This document shows positions 55,801 to 64,000 of a stretch of DNA of 64,000 bases, one piece after another. A program made the translations under genes and the position numbers. Position 1 is the first letter of the stretch; the number at the start of each line of letters is the position of its first letter. Location of the stretch: assembly GCA_023395555.1 (NCBI GenBank), contig JAEWYQ010000021.1, positions 6,263 to 70,262 of the forward strand. Direction: 5' to 3'. The stretch is from Bacillota bacterium (GTDB taxonomy: Bacteria > Bacillota > Clostridia > Lachnospirales > Lachnospiraceae). The notes beneath the pieces were generated by a model. That model was not told the DNA's origin. It made no database searches and saw nothing but the letters and a program-made list of their open reading frames with translations.

Positions 55801-56121
55801 ATGGGTGAAATTAGAGAAAATCTAAGACGTAATCTCTGCTACTATTTATCGATAAAAGAAATGACTCAAAAGGAACTTTCCCAAAAACTGGGTGTTTCTC
55901 AATCAGCGGTAACAAACTGGATAAAAGGAAAGAACTCGCCTGATATTGAAATGGTTGCTCAAATCTGTGATGTTTTAAATATCCCTGTTACAGAATTATT
56001 TAATGTACGTGATAGTCAATATACCGAGTTGGAACAAAGGATCATAACCCAATATAGAAAGAAAACCGAACTACAGCAAGCTGTATTGCTTCTTCTTGAT
56101 ATAAAAAATCCGGAAGAGTGA
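55801..56121 (+). CDS. XRE-family HTH protein (plus strand)
   Basis: 106-aa regulator with HTH at residues 20-45 (MTQKELSQKLGVSQSAVTNWIKGKNSPDIEMVAQICDVLN) and a short helical tail. I use ATG 55801; the longer frame begins with a hydrophobic run and no usable ribosome site. Together with the opposite XRE gene it may control the surrounding surface-protein genes; this is inference. Confidence 0.85.
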   Translation: MGEIRENLRRNLCYYLSIKEMTQKELSQKLGVSQSAVTNWIKGKNSPDIEMVAQICDVLNIPVTELFNVRDSQYTELEQRIITQYRKKTELQQAVLLLLDIKNPEE

Positions 56122-56256
56122 CCGTATCTCCCTCCATATTAGCTAAAAGATCCAATTTATCATCCGCTTGTTTGTAATTCTGTTCTGTACTCAACTGATC
56201 CGGTATTTAGTGTTTTCAAGGTCAGCTTGCATTTAATTCAACAAAGTTTCTGTATG

Positions 56257-56296
56257 AAAAGGTGCCTGACACCGTTTTGGGGTGTCAGGCACCTTT
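56257..56296. terminator. Hairpin with GGTGCCTGACACC-type repeat, copy B
   Basis: A 17-bp perfect stem (AAAAGGTGCCTGACACC with its complement, 56257-56273 and 56280-56296) around a 6-base loop. It terminates transcription in either direction between the XRE gene and the dismutase gene. The arm recurs at 47619 and, in part, in a coding region at 63553. Confidence 0.7.
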
Positions 56297-56309
56297 TCCC
56301 CTTTTTTTC

Positions 56310-56891
56310 CTAAAAATTAGACCGCCCCGCTACTACGGGCCAATTAATATTTTTCATAAAGGCATTAATATATGCGTCCTTATTGTCCGCATATTGCAGG
56401 AAATAGGCATGTTCGTACATGTCCAGAACAAGAATCGGCGCCGAATATGCAATGTTACCCAGATCGTGGGCATCCAGGCTGATGTTGCGCAATCTCATAC
56501 TTCTCTGGTCGAAGCAAAGGACTGCCCAGCCCCTGCTGGCTTTTGCCGTGGCAATAAAATCATCCTGCCAGGCTTTAAAGCTGCCGAAATCCTGTACCAG
56601 CATATCCTCTGTGACCTCATCTGGCGACGGAGTGTTTCCTCCAATATTCTCAAAATACAGTTCATGAAGGATGACACCGTCCAGAGCGTAGGTCTCTCCC
56701 CTCTTCAATTCCCGGTACCAGCTGAAGGTGGTATTGGACTGATCTCGCTGAGCATCGCCGTGCATTAATATCTCATCGATTTTATTAATGTTTGTGACGT
56801 AGCCGTCATACAGACGCATATGTGCTTCAAATTGTTCCGGATTTACCACCGTAATATCATTCGTATAAGGGAATTCTATCTTCTCTATCAT
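56310..56891 (-). CDS. Fe/Mn-family superoxide dismutase, divergent
   Basis: 193 aa. The likely metal ligands His24, His76 (ILHELYFE), Asp157 and His161 (LDMYEHAYFLQY) are all present. The second histidine of the usual N-terminal HxxxHH pattern is replaced (HMRLYDGYV), and the second ligand is followed by LYF rather than the common FFW. The start is ATG 56891 after GGAGGAGAGGG. It would remove superoxide; the deviations leave metal preference and activity open. Confidence 0.82.
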   Translation of the reverse strand: MIEKIEFPYTNDITVVNPEQFEAHMRLYDGYVTNINKIDEILMHGDAQRDQSNTTFSWYRELKRGETYALDGVILHELYFENIGGNTPSPDEVTEDMLVQDFGSFKAWQDDFIATAKASRGWAVLCFDQRSMRLRNISLDAHDLGNIAYSAPILVLDMYEHAYFLQYADNKDAYINAFMKNINWPVVAGRSNF

Positions 56892-57044
56892 AGTTATACC
56901 CTCTCCTCCCGTAATATGCCGCAGCATTTCTTCTATAATCATACGACAGCTTATCCGGATTTATTCTTACTATTATATAATACGGTATAAATAGATTGCA
57001 AGGAGGATATATGCTCCAGAAAATAACGAAAAATCAACGAAAAA

Positions 57045-58019
57045 TCATAATATCATTGGCACATATGGTCCGATTTTTTGATAGTCTCCAATGATATTTA
57101 AATTTATTACTGGTTGAAGATACATGGGGGAATGAAATGATTTTTTATAAAAAACAACATTTATTGTAAATACTTTTAAATCTTTTTTTTGCTGTAATGT
57201 CATGTCATATTTGAGAATTTCATTTACATCCTCCTTCATTTTATTATCTTCATAATATTCAACTGATTTTATTTCTAAGTAATCTTCTAATCCTTTTGGT
57301 AGTTCAATGTTAATATCATAGCTGTCATTAAAACGGGGATTGGCTGTTAAAAAGGTATAGGCAACTGTAAACGATGAATTTTCCTGTATTGGTTGCATAA
57401 ATGATATGGGACAGTCAATTATCTTTACATTGTTTTCCAATTCATTATATTGAGTAATATAATAGAAAGCTGTATTTAACACGAAAGAAGAATTTTCTGA
57501 TTGTTCAAACTTAACCGAATTAATCCGGATATTCTCTTCATCACATAATAGCTTCTCAACATCAAGAACTAATTCGAAGGTACATAAACCATTAATATCC
57601 AATGTTTTTACATGATAATCTGTTGCCTCACATATTATTCTCTCATCTGAAAATAAGCTTATTTTTGAAAATCTAGATGTTAATGCATCCTTTATTTTAT
57701 CAGACTTATCTGAGGTCAGTACTTTACCAAAGATACTCAATGTACGATTAATTTTAGAGTTCCCATTCGTGTTATACAAAATTGAAACAATTGCATCATC
57801 AAGCTTTAAATATTGAGGAATTTCATCCTCTTTAAGATTATAGATACTGTCTTCGTTGAAAATCTCCCCCTTCTTTTCCTCATCGAACGGAGTGTTATCA
57901 TCTGAATCGATTTTAGCGATATGATCAATATCCTGGTGATTAACCTCTTTCTTCTCACAGGCTGAAAAAACACAAAATATCAAAAAAAATAAACATAACA
58001 ATGCTAATCTTTTTTTCAT
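57045..58019 (-). CDS. Lipoprotein of unknown function
   Basis: 324-aa protein with a lipoprotein signal (MKKRLALLCLFFLIFCVFSAC, lipid attachment at the Cys in FSACEK). The mature part is Asp/Asn/Lys-rich with short beta-strands (ENSSFTVAYTFLT, DSYDINIELPKGLEDYLEIKSVEYYEDN). GGAGG precedes the ATG. No family recognised; base composition is AT-rich like the neighbouring surface genes. Confidence 0.75.
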   Translation of the reverse strand: MKKRLALLCLFFLIFCVFSACEKKEVNHQDIDHIAKIDSDDNTPFDEEKKGEIFNEDSIYNLKEDEIPQYLKLDDAIVSILYNTNGNSKINRTLSIFGKVLTSDKSDKIKDALTSRFSKISLFSDERIICEATDYHVKTLDINGLCTFELVLDVEKLLCDEENIRINSVKFEQSENSSFVLNTAFYYITQYNELENNVKIIDCPISFMQPIQENSSFTVAYTFLTANPRFNDSYDINIELPKGLEDYLEIKSVEYYEDNKMKEDVNEILKYDMTLQQKKDLKVFTINVVFYKKSFHSPMYLQPVINLNIIGDYQKIGPYVPMIL

Positions 58020-58146
58020 AACTACCTCCATACTGCTTATCAAACTAGCAATGTATCTATTCATAATCCACTATAAAAATAATAGTTGGTTACGAAGCCC
58101 ATATTGCATACAAATAGAAAACTTATTAATCGATTAAACCTTCAAG

Positions 58147-58185
58147 AATATACCAATAGCTTTAAATTAAAGCTATTGGTATATT
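58147..58185. terminator. Perfect 17-bp hairpin after the secreted-protein gene
   Basis: AATATACCAATAGCTTT with its complement (58147-58163 and 58169-58185) and a 5-base loop, 14 bases beyond the stop at 58199. A long T tract is absent, so terminator status is tentative. Confidence 0.5.
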
Positions 58186-58198
58186 CGAATAACTCATC

Positions 58199-58819
58199 TT
58201 ATAAAGAAATTAATTGTAATGTATAGTAAGGATCATAGGGTGCCCCCCAAACATAGCCTGGCGTAGTTGAAACCACCATATTTAGGTACATGGTTACTTG
58301 ATTAAATGATACATACTGTTGATAATATCTCATTACAATTCTACCTTTATACCCCGTTGGTATATTAGCGGAATATCCTTCAGTCGCAGAGACTGTATAT
58401 GATGCGCTGGCATTAAATCCAACAGTAGCCGTTACTATCTCACTAAATCCTACGGCAACACTTAGACCACCAGATACTGTAAAATTTGATCCACCGGTAA
58501 ATGTAATAGTAGCAGGCCCTGCCCCATAGTTTGTTAATGGATAAAAATCATTATATGTAATTCTATTAATGTTGGTGAGTGCGTAACTGTAACCATCGGC
58601 TGTCGGTGTTATTTCCATCGGTGTTGCCTTTACACATAATGTTTTCTCATCGGGTATTATAATTACCTTGGCCGGAGACAAATAAATTTCATCTATAATT
58701 TGAACATCCCCTGCTGCCTCTGAGTCGATTGGAGTATTATTCGCAAGTGCTATAAAAGTTGAGGTGTTGCATGTCGTCACTGCAAGTAAAATAAAAAAAA
58801 CACAAAGCTTCTTTTTCAT
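58199..58819 (-). CDS. Small secreted protein of unknown function
   Basis: 206-aa protein. A signal peptide (MKKKLCVFFILLAVTTCNTSTFIALA) is followed by Gly/Ser/Thr/Tyr-rich beta-strand sequence (TITFTGGSNFTVSGGLSVAVGFSEIVTATVGFNASASYTVSATEGY). The pattern resembles small autonomous beta-sandwich surface proteins but I recognise no family. GGAGGT precedes the start. The leader of its message shares a 42-base core with the candidate RNA at 43.7 kb. Confidence 0.72.
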   Translation of the reverse strand: MKKKLCVFFILLAVTTCNTSTFIALANNTPIDSEAAGDVQIIDEIYLSPAKVIIIPDEKTLCVKATPMEITPTADGYSYALTNINRITYNDFYPLTNYGAGPATITFTGGSNFTVSGGLSVAVGFSEIVTATVGFNASASYTVSATEGYSANIPTGYKGRIVMRYYQQYVSFNQVTMYLNMVVSTTPGYVWGAPYDPYYTLQLISL

Positions 58820-58950
58820 ACACATACCTCCAACTATTTTTTAGAATAACAAAATGGACTTTAATGTTGATTAAATCTGTTCAATGGACTCATTCCCTTC
58901 TTCATATATTTGCTTTCTAAGCCGTTTTCCTTTTCTATGTTCGCATTATC
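58820..58950 (-). other. Leader RNA sharing a core with the candidate large RNA
   Basis: About 120 bases between a promoter and the secreted-protein start. Positions 58881-58922 match 43738-43779 at 35 of 42 bases, and both cores start about 30-40 bases past the -10 box on the same strand. It may be a cis-acting RNA element. Confidence 0.55.
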
Positions 58951-58978
58951 AGTATACCATACTGTTTTATTTTGTTAA
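58951..58978 (-). promoter_or_regulatory. Promoter of the secreted-protein gene
   Basis: TTAACA (58973-58978) and TATACT (58951-58956) on the minus strand with a 16-base spacer. The remaining stretch 58979-59245 is very AT-rich and shows no gene. Confidence 0.55.
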
Positions 58979-59245
58979 ATATTCCTTTTTGTCTGATTAA
59001 ACCATCCATAAATAATATGTTTTTTGTCATAAATTTATTTTAATTCGGTTTATACACCTGTATTTTATTAATAAAATCAAAATATTATATACAACTTGTG
59101 GTAATTTATTAAAAATTACAACTTTAATCAACAGCAGTCTAATGTCCTTATTTGCATTCAGCTATAATTTAATGATATTAATAATCAGAAATTTTAATTT
59201 GGCACATATATGCTATTAGATCTTTCTCTTATAAAGCTATTATTA

Positions 59246-59286
59246 CAAAAAAAGAGAGTAGCACATTGAAATATATGTGCTACTCT
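59246..59286 (-). terminator. Terminator after fhs
   Basis: A 12-bp perfect stem (59255-59266 with 59275-59286, 8-base loop) followed on the minus strand by CTTTTTTT. It lies about 110 bases beyond the fhs stop. Confidence 0.85.
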
Positions 59287-59394
59287 GGTATCAATTAGAA
59301 CCACTGCTTAACCTATTAACATTGGTTATAAAATCAAATCGTAAATTTTGTTTTTGCAACATGCTCTTCTTATCGAATAAAAAATGTAATCTGG

Positions 59395-61065
59395 TTAAAA
59401 CAATCCGGTAATCATGCCCTTCTCATCCACATCGATTCCCTCCGCCGCAGGAACCTTCGGCAATCCCGGCATTGTCATCACCGTACCGGTAATGGCTACC
59501 ACGAAGCCAGCTCCGGCAGACACATAGACCTCCCTGATATTAATATGGAAGCCTTCCGGTCTCCCAAGCCTGGTAGCATCATCGGATAAGGAATACTGGT
59601 TCTTCGCCATGCAGACCGGCAATTCCTTATAGCCCAGGGACTCAATCGTTCTGATCGCACTCTCTGCGGCAGGATCATAGGTAACTCCATCCGCGCCATA
59701 GATTTCTTTTGCAATGGTATCAATCTTCTCTTTAATAGGTAAGCTCACATCATACAGGGGTTTGTAATTGCTGGGTTTTGCTTCCATGGTGGCAAGAACC
59801 ATCTTCGCCAGATCCGCTCCGCCTTCTCCGCCCTTCTCCCATACCTCGCATAAGGAGAATTCACAATTCCTTTGTTCACAGAATTCCCGTATATATTGAA
59901 GCTCAGCCTCTGTATCCGATACAAAACGGTTCAGGCTCACCACCACCGGAACACCGAATTTCTGCAGGTTTTCGATATGCTTCTCCAGGTTCACGATTCC
60001 CTTTCTCAGGGCCTCCAGATTCTCAGTTCCCAGCTCGGCCTTCGGCACACCGCCGTTATATTTCAAGGCTCTGACCGTCGCTACCAGCACAACCGCATCC
60101 GGTTTCAATCCTGCCATCCGGCATTTGATATCCAGGAATTTCTCCGCCCCCAGATCCGCGCCGAAGCCGGCTTCCGTTACCACCACATCGGCCAGCTTCA
60201 ATGCCGTCTTGGTCGCCCTCACACTGTTGCAGCCATGAGCGATATTGGCAAAGGGCCCGCCGTGAATGATTGCCGGTGTATTCTCCAATGTCTGAATTAA
60301 ATTAGGCTTCAGGGCGTCCTTAAGCAGCGCAGCCATAGCTCCGACGGCGTTCAGCTGCTTTGCTGTTACGGGCTGCCCGTCATAGTTGTAAGCGACAACG
60401 ATTCTTCCCAGTCTCTCCTTCAAATCCTGCATATTCTCCGCAAGACACAGCACCGCCATGATTTCCGAAGCAACGGTAATAATAAAATGATCCTCCCGGA
60501 CAACGCCGTCCGCTTTTCTGCCAAGACCCACCACAATATTGCGGAGAACCCGGTCATTCATATCAACACAACGCTTCCACACAATCTGGTTAGTATCAAT
60601 TCTCAGAAGATTCCCCTGCTGAATGTGATTATCCAGCATTGCCGCCAGAAGATTATTGGCAGAAGTAATGGCATGAAAATCACCGGTAAAATGCAGATTC
60701 AAATCCTCCATCGGAACCACCTGGGCATTGCCGCCGCCTGCCGCTCCGCCTTTAATACCAAAGCAGGGGCCCAGGGAAGGCTCCCTCAGCGCGATGCAGG
60801 ATCGTACCTTCAGAAGTCCCAGGGCCTGTCCCAGCCCTACTGTCGTTGTCGTCTTTCCTTCCCCTGCCGGAGTGGGATTAATCGCTGTCACCAGCACCAG
60901 CTTTCCGTCAGGATTATCCTTCACTTTATCCCATAGATCATCCGATAGCTTTGCTTTATACTTTCCGTAATACTCCAGGTCATCCTCGGAGATATTCAGC
61001 TTCTTCGCCACCTCCCGGATATGCTTTAATTGTGCCTCCTGTGCTATTTGAATGTCTGATTTCAT
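59395..61065 (-). CDS. fhs: Formate-tetrahydrofolate ligase
   Basis: 556-aa enzyme that makes 10-formyl-THF from formate, THF and ATP, feeding one-carbon metabolism and, in acetogens, the Wood-Ljungdahl methyl branch. The nucleotide site is [21 protein letters not shown] (about residues 62-82); the family core [42 protein letters not shown] is intact. Length is normal. GGAGAAGG precedes the start. No other one-carbon gene is next to it here. Confidence 0.97.
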   Translation of the reverse strand: MKSDIQIAQEAQLKHIREVAKKLNISEDDLEYYGKYKAKLSDDLWDKVKDNPDGKLVLVTAINPTPAGEGKTTTTVGLGQALGLLKVRSCIALREPSLGPCFGIKGGAAGGGNAQVVPMEDLNLHFTGDFHAITSANNLLAAMLDNHIQQGNLLRIDTNQIVWKRCVDMNDRVLRNIVVGLGRKADGVVREDHFIITVASEIMAVLCLAENMQDLKERLGRIVVAYNYDGQPVTAKQLNAVGAMAALLKDALKPNLIQTLENTPAIIHGGPFANIAHGCNSVRATKTALKLADVVVTEAGFGADLGAEKFLDIKCRMAGLKPDAVVLVATVRALKYNGGVPKAELGTENLEALRKGIVNLEKHIENLQKFGVPVVVSLNRFVSDTEAELQYIREFCEQRNCEFSLCEVWEKGGEGGADLAKMVLATMEAKPSNYKPLYDVSLPIKEKIDTIAKEIYGADGVTYDPAAESAIRTIESLGYKELPVCMAKNQYSLSDDATRLGRPEGFHINIREVYVSAGAGFVVAITGTVMTMPGLPKVPAAEGIDVDEKGMITGLF

Positions 61066-61229
61066 TAATCCTTCTCCTGCCTTTCTCCTTTTATAGCGCC
61101 TTAAAGAATGAAGTATCTCTTTGCCATATCATGATTGTAGCTATTTATTCCGGATTATTCAAGATACCTTTGGTATTTTCATTTATTAATTATGGTAATG
61201 ATTCGATATCTTAATATTAATAAACTCGT

Positions 61230-61289
61230 AACGGTTGAGACAGTGGCAGGGAGAACCATGCCCTCCTCCCTGCCACTGTCTCAACTGTT
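61230..61289. repeat. Long perfect inverted repeat between two divergent genes
   Basis: Arms 61230-61253 and 61266-61289 pair over 24 bp (23 Watson-Crick and one G-U pair) around a 12-base loop, without a T tract. It lies between fhs (minus) and the HAD gene (plus), so a terminator for either is unexpected there. It could be an RNA hairpin in a leader, a protein-binding palindrome or a degenerate mobile repeat. Nothing else is seen in 61066-61229 and 61290-61405. Confidence 0.7.
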
Positions 61290-61405
61290 GCCTTGATTCC
61301 GGTCACAGATGAAAAAATGCTTGCGTTTCCAATAGAGGAACGCTATACTATTAATAATTTAACTTGAAATATTCTGCTTTCGATGAAATAGAAAGGATGT
61401 ACCCA

Positions 61406-62050
61406 ATGAAATTTAACACCGTGATTTTTGATTTGGATGGAACCTTACTGAATACCCTGGATGACCTGCGGGATAGTCTTAACGAGGTCCTGGCTTCTAA
61501 TGGCTATGCTTTAAAAAGCATGGAGGAAGTCAGACGGTTTGTGGGCAATGGTGTCAGGAATCTAGTCCGACTGTCTGTCCCGGCAAAATGCACTGAAGAA
61601 GAAATAACTCTTATTATGGAAGCATTCAAACAAAACTATAAGCATAATATGCAGAATAAAACAAGGCCCTATAACGGTATTATGGAGCTGCTGCTGGATC
61701 TGAACCGCTTTAATTATAAAATAGCCATCGTTTCCAATAAATATGACGCGGCTGTAAAGGAGCTCTCCCGAACCTATTTCGGCAATCTGATTCCCGTGGC
61801 CATCGGCGAAACCTCCGAGATCAAGAGAAAACCCGCTCCTGACAGCATCTATAAGGCGGTGAAGGAATTAGGCTCCGACCTGCGTTCCACCGTTATGGTG
61901 GGTGACTCTGAGACCGACGTACAGACCGCAAAGAATGCGGGGATTCCCTGTATCGGTGTCACCTGGGGCTTCCGCTGCCGGGAGGTGCTTCGAAGCGAAG
62001 GCGCCGATTATCTCATCGATACACCAAGAGAGCTTCTTACCTTGATATAA
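61406..62050 (+). CDS. HAD-superfamily phosphatase, phosphoglycolate phosphatase-like
   Basis: 214-aa HAD-IA hydrolase. Motif I DLDGTLL has nucleophile Asp9 and Asp11 (FDLDGTL), motif II is in IVSNKYD, motif III is KRKP and motif IV is GDSETDV. The helical cap sits between residues 20 and 90. I start at ATG 61406 after AAAGGATG. The substrate is unknown; phosphoglycolate-type phosphatases are the nearest class. Confidence 0.9.
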   Translation: MKFNTVIFDLDGTLLNTLDDLRDSLNEVLASNGYALKSMEEVRRFVGNGVRNLVRLSVPAKCTEEEITLIMEAFKQNYKHNMQNKTRPYNGIMELLLDLNRFNYKIAIVSNKYDAAVKELSRTYFGNLIPVAIGETSEIKRKPAPDSIYKAVKELGSDLRSTVMVGDSETDVQTAKNAGIPCIGVTWGFRCREVLRSEGADYLIDTPRELLTLI

Positions 62051-62062
62051 AGGCTTCCGCCC

Positions 62063-63013
62063 TCATACCAGGCAGGCACTCCGTATAAAATTCAGATATC
62101 TTTCCACGATATTGATATCGGAGCATTGATAAAGCATTCTGGAACCGACCACATCCTCGATTTCATTAAATATCAATTCTCCCTCATCCCCGATGATAAA
62201 ATCAATACCTACCAGCCCAAAGTCAAATTCTGAAGTAATCCGATCCACAATGGCAATCTCCTCCTGCTCCAGTGAATACAGGCTTACTTCTCCTCCCAGT
62301 GAGAAATTTGATTTAAAGCCTTCTTTTGCAGTGCGCAGTACCGCTGCTATAATCTCTCTTCCAAGGATATATACTCTGAGATCCTGGTGCCTGCTTCCGG
62401 TCAGCGGCTGTACCACCAGATCGCTTGACCCGATCCCTGTTCGAATCAAGGATGCCGGGGATATCCCTTCCCCAAACTCCTTTTTCTCACAGACGGAACC
62501 GGAGGAAGCTTGTTCCCTCTGGTACAGAAACACCTGCGTTCCTCCGTGACCATCCACAGCCTTAATGACAACCGGCTCCTTCGCGGCATTCAGCACTTCA
62601 TCAAGCTGGTTATTCCGGCAGAAACGGGTATCTACCATCTTAATTCCTGTTTTGGCAAGATACTGATATGTCCTGGCCTTATCATTACAAATCTCTGAGA
62701 CCATGGAATTATTAAACACCCGGATTCCCATTGCCTCCAAATGCCTGTTCAGCAAGGGATAGATGGCACGGCAAATGGCAAAATCCGGCTGCTCCGGTTC
62801 CTGCCCTTTATGGGTCAGAAAGTATCTGCCGTCCTGTACTCCAAATTCCATTTCCTCCACCAAAAGAAGCCGTATTTCTATTCCCAGTCTTTTTCCCTCT
62901 TCCAGATAAAACCGAATATAATTTTTATTATATACTGCGCTGTCCCGGTAATAAATAATCCATCCTGTCATCGATACTATATCCCCCGCAAGAATACCTT
63001 GTTCCTTAATCAT
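62063..63013 (-). CDS. ATP-grasp ligase, RimK-like (second of a pair)
   Basis: 316-aa ATP-grasp protein. Conserved parts are NDKARTYQYLAKTGIKMVDT, the ATP-lid lysine region PVVIKAVDGHGGTQVFLY, the later DLRVYILG, and metal ligands in GLVGIDFIIGDEGELIFNEIEDVVGSRML. Its ATG overlaps the stop codon of the preceding ligase (ATGA), so production is coupled. RimK-like enzymes join amino acids or peptides through an acyl phosphate; the substrate is unknown. Confidence 0.85.
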   Translation of the reverse strand: MIKEQGILAGDIVSMTGWIIYYRDSAVYNKNYIRFYLEEGKRLGIEIRLLLVEEMEFGVQDGRYFLTHKGQEPEQPDFAICRAIYPLLNRHLEAMGIRVFNNSMVSEICNDKARTYQYLAKTGIKMVDTRFCRNNQLDEVLNAAKEPVVIKAVDGHGGTQVFLYQREQASSGSVCEKKEFGEGISPASLIRTGIGSSDLVVQPLTGSRHQDLRVYILGREIIAAVLRTAKEGFKSNFSLGGEVSLYSLEQEEIAIVDRITSEFDFGLVGIDFIIGDEGELIFNEIEDVVGSRMLYQCSDINIVERYLNFIRSACLV

Positions 63014-63876
63014 AAACTTTCTTTGATATACTTCAGAATAGCTTCCGCAGCATCCACTCCCGTACAATTATAAATATTCTTAAAATGGGCATTGGAATTC
63101 ACCTCACAAACCAGCGGCTCCTCCTCTTCGCCAAAGAGAATATCCACCCCTGCAAAATCCAGTCCAATCATATCACAGCACCGGATGGCAAGCTCCTGCT
63201 GTTTTTGCGTCGGTTCATAAGGCCGCATCTTCCCTCCTATAGTCAGATTGGCCCGAAAATCACCGTTCTCCGAATAGCGATACATGCCTGCAATTACTTT
63301 ACCGCCCACTACCTGCAGACGAATATCTCTGCCGAAGCTGGTCTGAAGAAACTTCTGAAACAAAATCGGCTTCCCGGCAATGGATTTCATTCGCTCTATG
63401 CATTCCTCCCGGTTATGAACCAGGTACACCTGCTGACCGAAGGAACCAAAGCATTCCTTCATGACCATGGGAAAGCCGAGACGCTCCTCGACCTCCTCCA
63501 GAAAATCATAATTGGTGTATCCTATATTCTCAAAGGTCATGGGAGCAATTACGGTGTCAGGCACCGGAATCCCTTCCCTCATCAGTACAAGATGGGTCAG
63601 AGCCTTATTATCACAGGTTTCAATGGCTTTTGCCGAGTTAAATACGGGATATCCCAACTGCTCCAGATATGCCGCCAGTTTAACATCCTTGTCCCAAAAG
63701 AGAATAAAATCCGCTTCATTTTGAGGAAACTTCCTGGTTGTATCCATTAATATCTGTGCGTTTGTTCTTAACTCCATAACAATCCCATGCTTTAGCGCCG
63801 CCGACAAGAGGCGGTCATGGATATCCTGAAACTTATCGGATTGCAAAAATTCATTGACAATCAAAATTCCCCGCAT
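63010..63876 (-). CDS. ATP-grasp ligase, RimK-like (first of a pair)
   Basis: 288-aa ATP-grasp protein, paralogous in fold to the coupled gene downstream. Visible are TCDNKALTHLVLMREGIPVPDTV, PMVMKECFGSFGQQVYLV (Lys and glycine loop), FGRDIRLQVVGGKVIAGMYRYS and the metal ligands in GLDFAGVDILFGEEEEPLVCEVNSNAHFKNIYNCTG. The start is ATG 63876 or 63879 after AGGAG. Such tandem ligases may make a small peptide or modify a protein terminus; a further gene upstream (partial at the window edge) appears to be in the same direction. Confidence 0.87.
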   Translation of the reverse strand: MRGILIVNEFLQSDKFQDIHDRLLSAALKHGIVMELRTNAQILMDTTRKFPQNEADFILFWDKDVKLAAYLEQLGYPVFNSAKAIETCDNKALTHLVLMREGIPVPDTVIAPMTFENIGYTNYDFLEEVEERLGFPMVMKECFGSFGQQVYLVHNREECIERMKSIAGKPILFQKFLQTSFGRDIRLQVVGGKVIAGMYRYSENGDFRANLTIGGKMRPYEPTQKQQELAIRCCDMIGLDFAGVDILFGEEEEPLVCEVNSNAHFKNIYNCTGVDAAEAILKYIKESL

Positions 63877-63934
63877 CATTTTCTCCTGTTTTCCCGCTCT
63901 TATATTGCAGGAAATAAAACTGTTCTCATTCTAT

Positions 63935-64000
63935 TTAAAATAAAGTATCCATTTCCTCCTCGGTGTGAGGGCGCCGGATTGTGGCGGGCCCCGCCGGTTT
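63935..64000 (-). CDS. C-terminal fragment of a gene entering from the right
   Basis: An open frame running in from the window edge and ending in TAA at 63935. The last residues are RRPHTEEEMDTLF. It is too short to identify. It lies about 58 bases before the first ATP-grasp gene, in the same direction. Confidence 0.55.
   Translation of the reverse strand, partial: KPAGPATIRRPHTEEEMDTLF

Noticed and set aside
60487..61214. Open frames on the plus strand opposite fhs and its upstream region
   Set aside because: Antisense shadows with no recognisable domain or ribosome site.

Overview
The window looks like a chromosomal segment of a low-to-mid GC Gram-positive anaerobe of the Lachnospiraceae / Clostridium cluster XIV type. 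Supporting signs are strong AGGAGG-type ribosome sites, a Met T-box leader, an L21 leader followed by rplU-prp-rpmA with a cleavable L27 N-terminus, the radical SAM (TIGR03960) / DUF2344 / RNase G block, a GAAC-N4-GTTT type LexA box, and many protein families typical of gut and plant-fibre clostridia. No rRNA, tRNA, CRISPR array or insertion sequence was seen.

Layout. 0-7 kb: a complete tyrosine recombinase, then a PadR / DUF1048 / DUF1048 / cysteine-rich KTR / ABC exporter operon, a nucleotidyltransferase, a methyltransferase and small genes. 7-15.5 kb: a galactan-use operon (LacI regulator, GH53 galactanase, GH35 beta-galactosidase, two sugar permeases, sugar-binding lipoprotein) with a visible promoter and LacI operator. 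15.8-21.3 kb: a carbohydrate-binding lipoprotein, a DUF4956 membrane protein and a VTC-domain protein, controlled in all likelihood by the adjacent two-component system, because both promoters carry the same 11-bp-period repeat at the same distance from the -10 box. 21.3-25.3 kb: an atypical methionyl-tRNA synthetase under a T-box, then a divergent SOS pair (LysM/YneA-like protein and lexA). 25.3-35.4 kb: ribosome assembly, NAD and RNA-processing housekeeping genes. 35.5-47.6 kb: tyrS, birA-bioY, a SWIM/SNF2 helicase, pyrBI and an ECF sigma / DUF4179 anti-sigma pair.

The stretch from about 47.6 to 59.3 kb is an AT-rich accessory region. It holds secreted or surface proteins (Big2/transglutaminase/LRR, a zinc-ribbon sensor-like protein, PPC-repeat protein, two small secreted proteins), a decayed CHAP amidase gene, two small XRE regulators and a superoxide dismutase. 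The right end holds fhs, a HAD phosphatase and two translationally coupled ATP-grasp ligases.

The most unusual item is a roughly 480-nt interval on the minus strand (43324-43804), between the helicase gene and pyrB. It has a good promoter, an intrinsic terminator, strong internal hairpins, three copies of a short repeat and no ORF, so it is a candidate large structured RNA. A 42-nt core near its 5' end recurs (35 of 42 positions) at the 5' end of the leader of a secreted-protein gene 15 kb away, which suggests a shared RNA element of unknown function.
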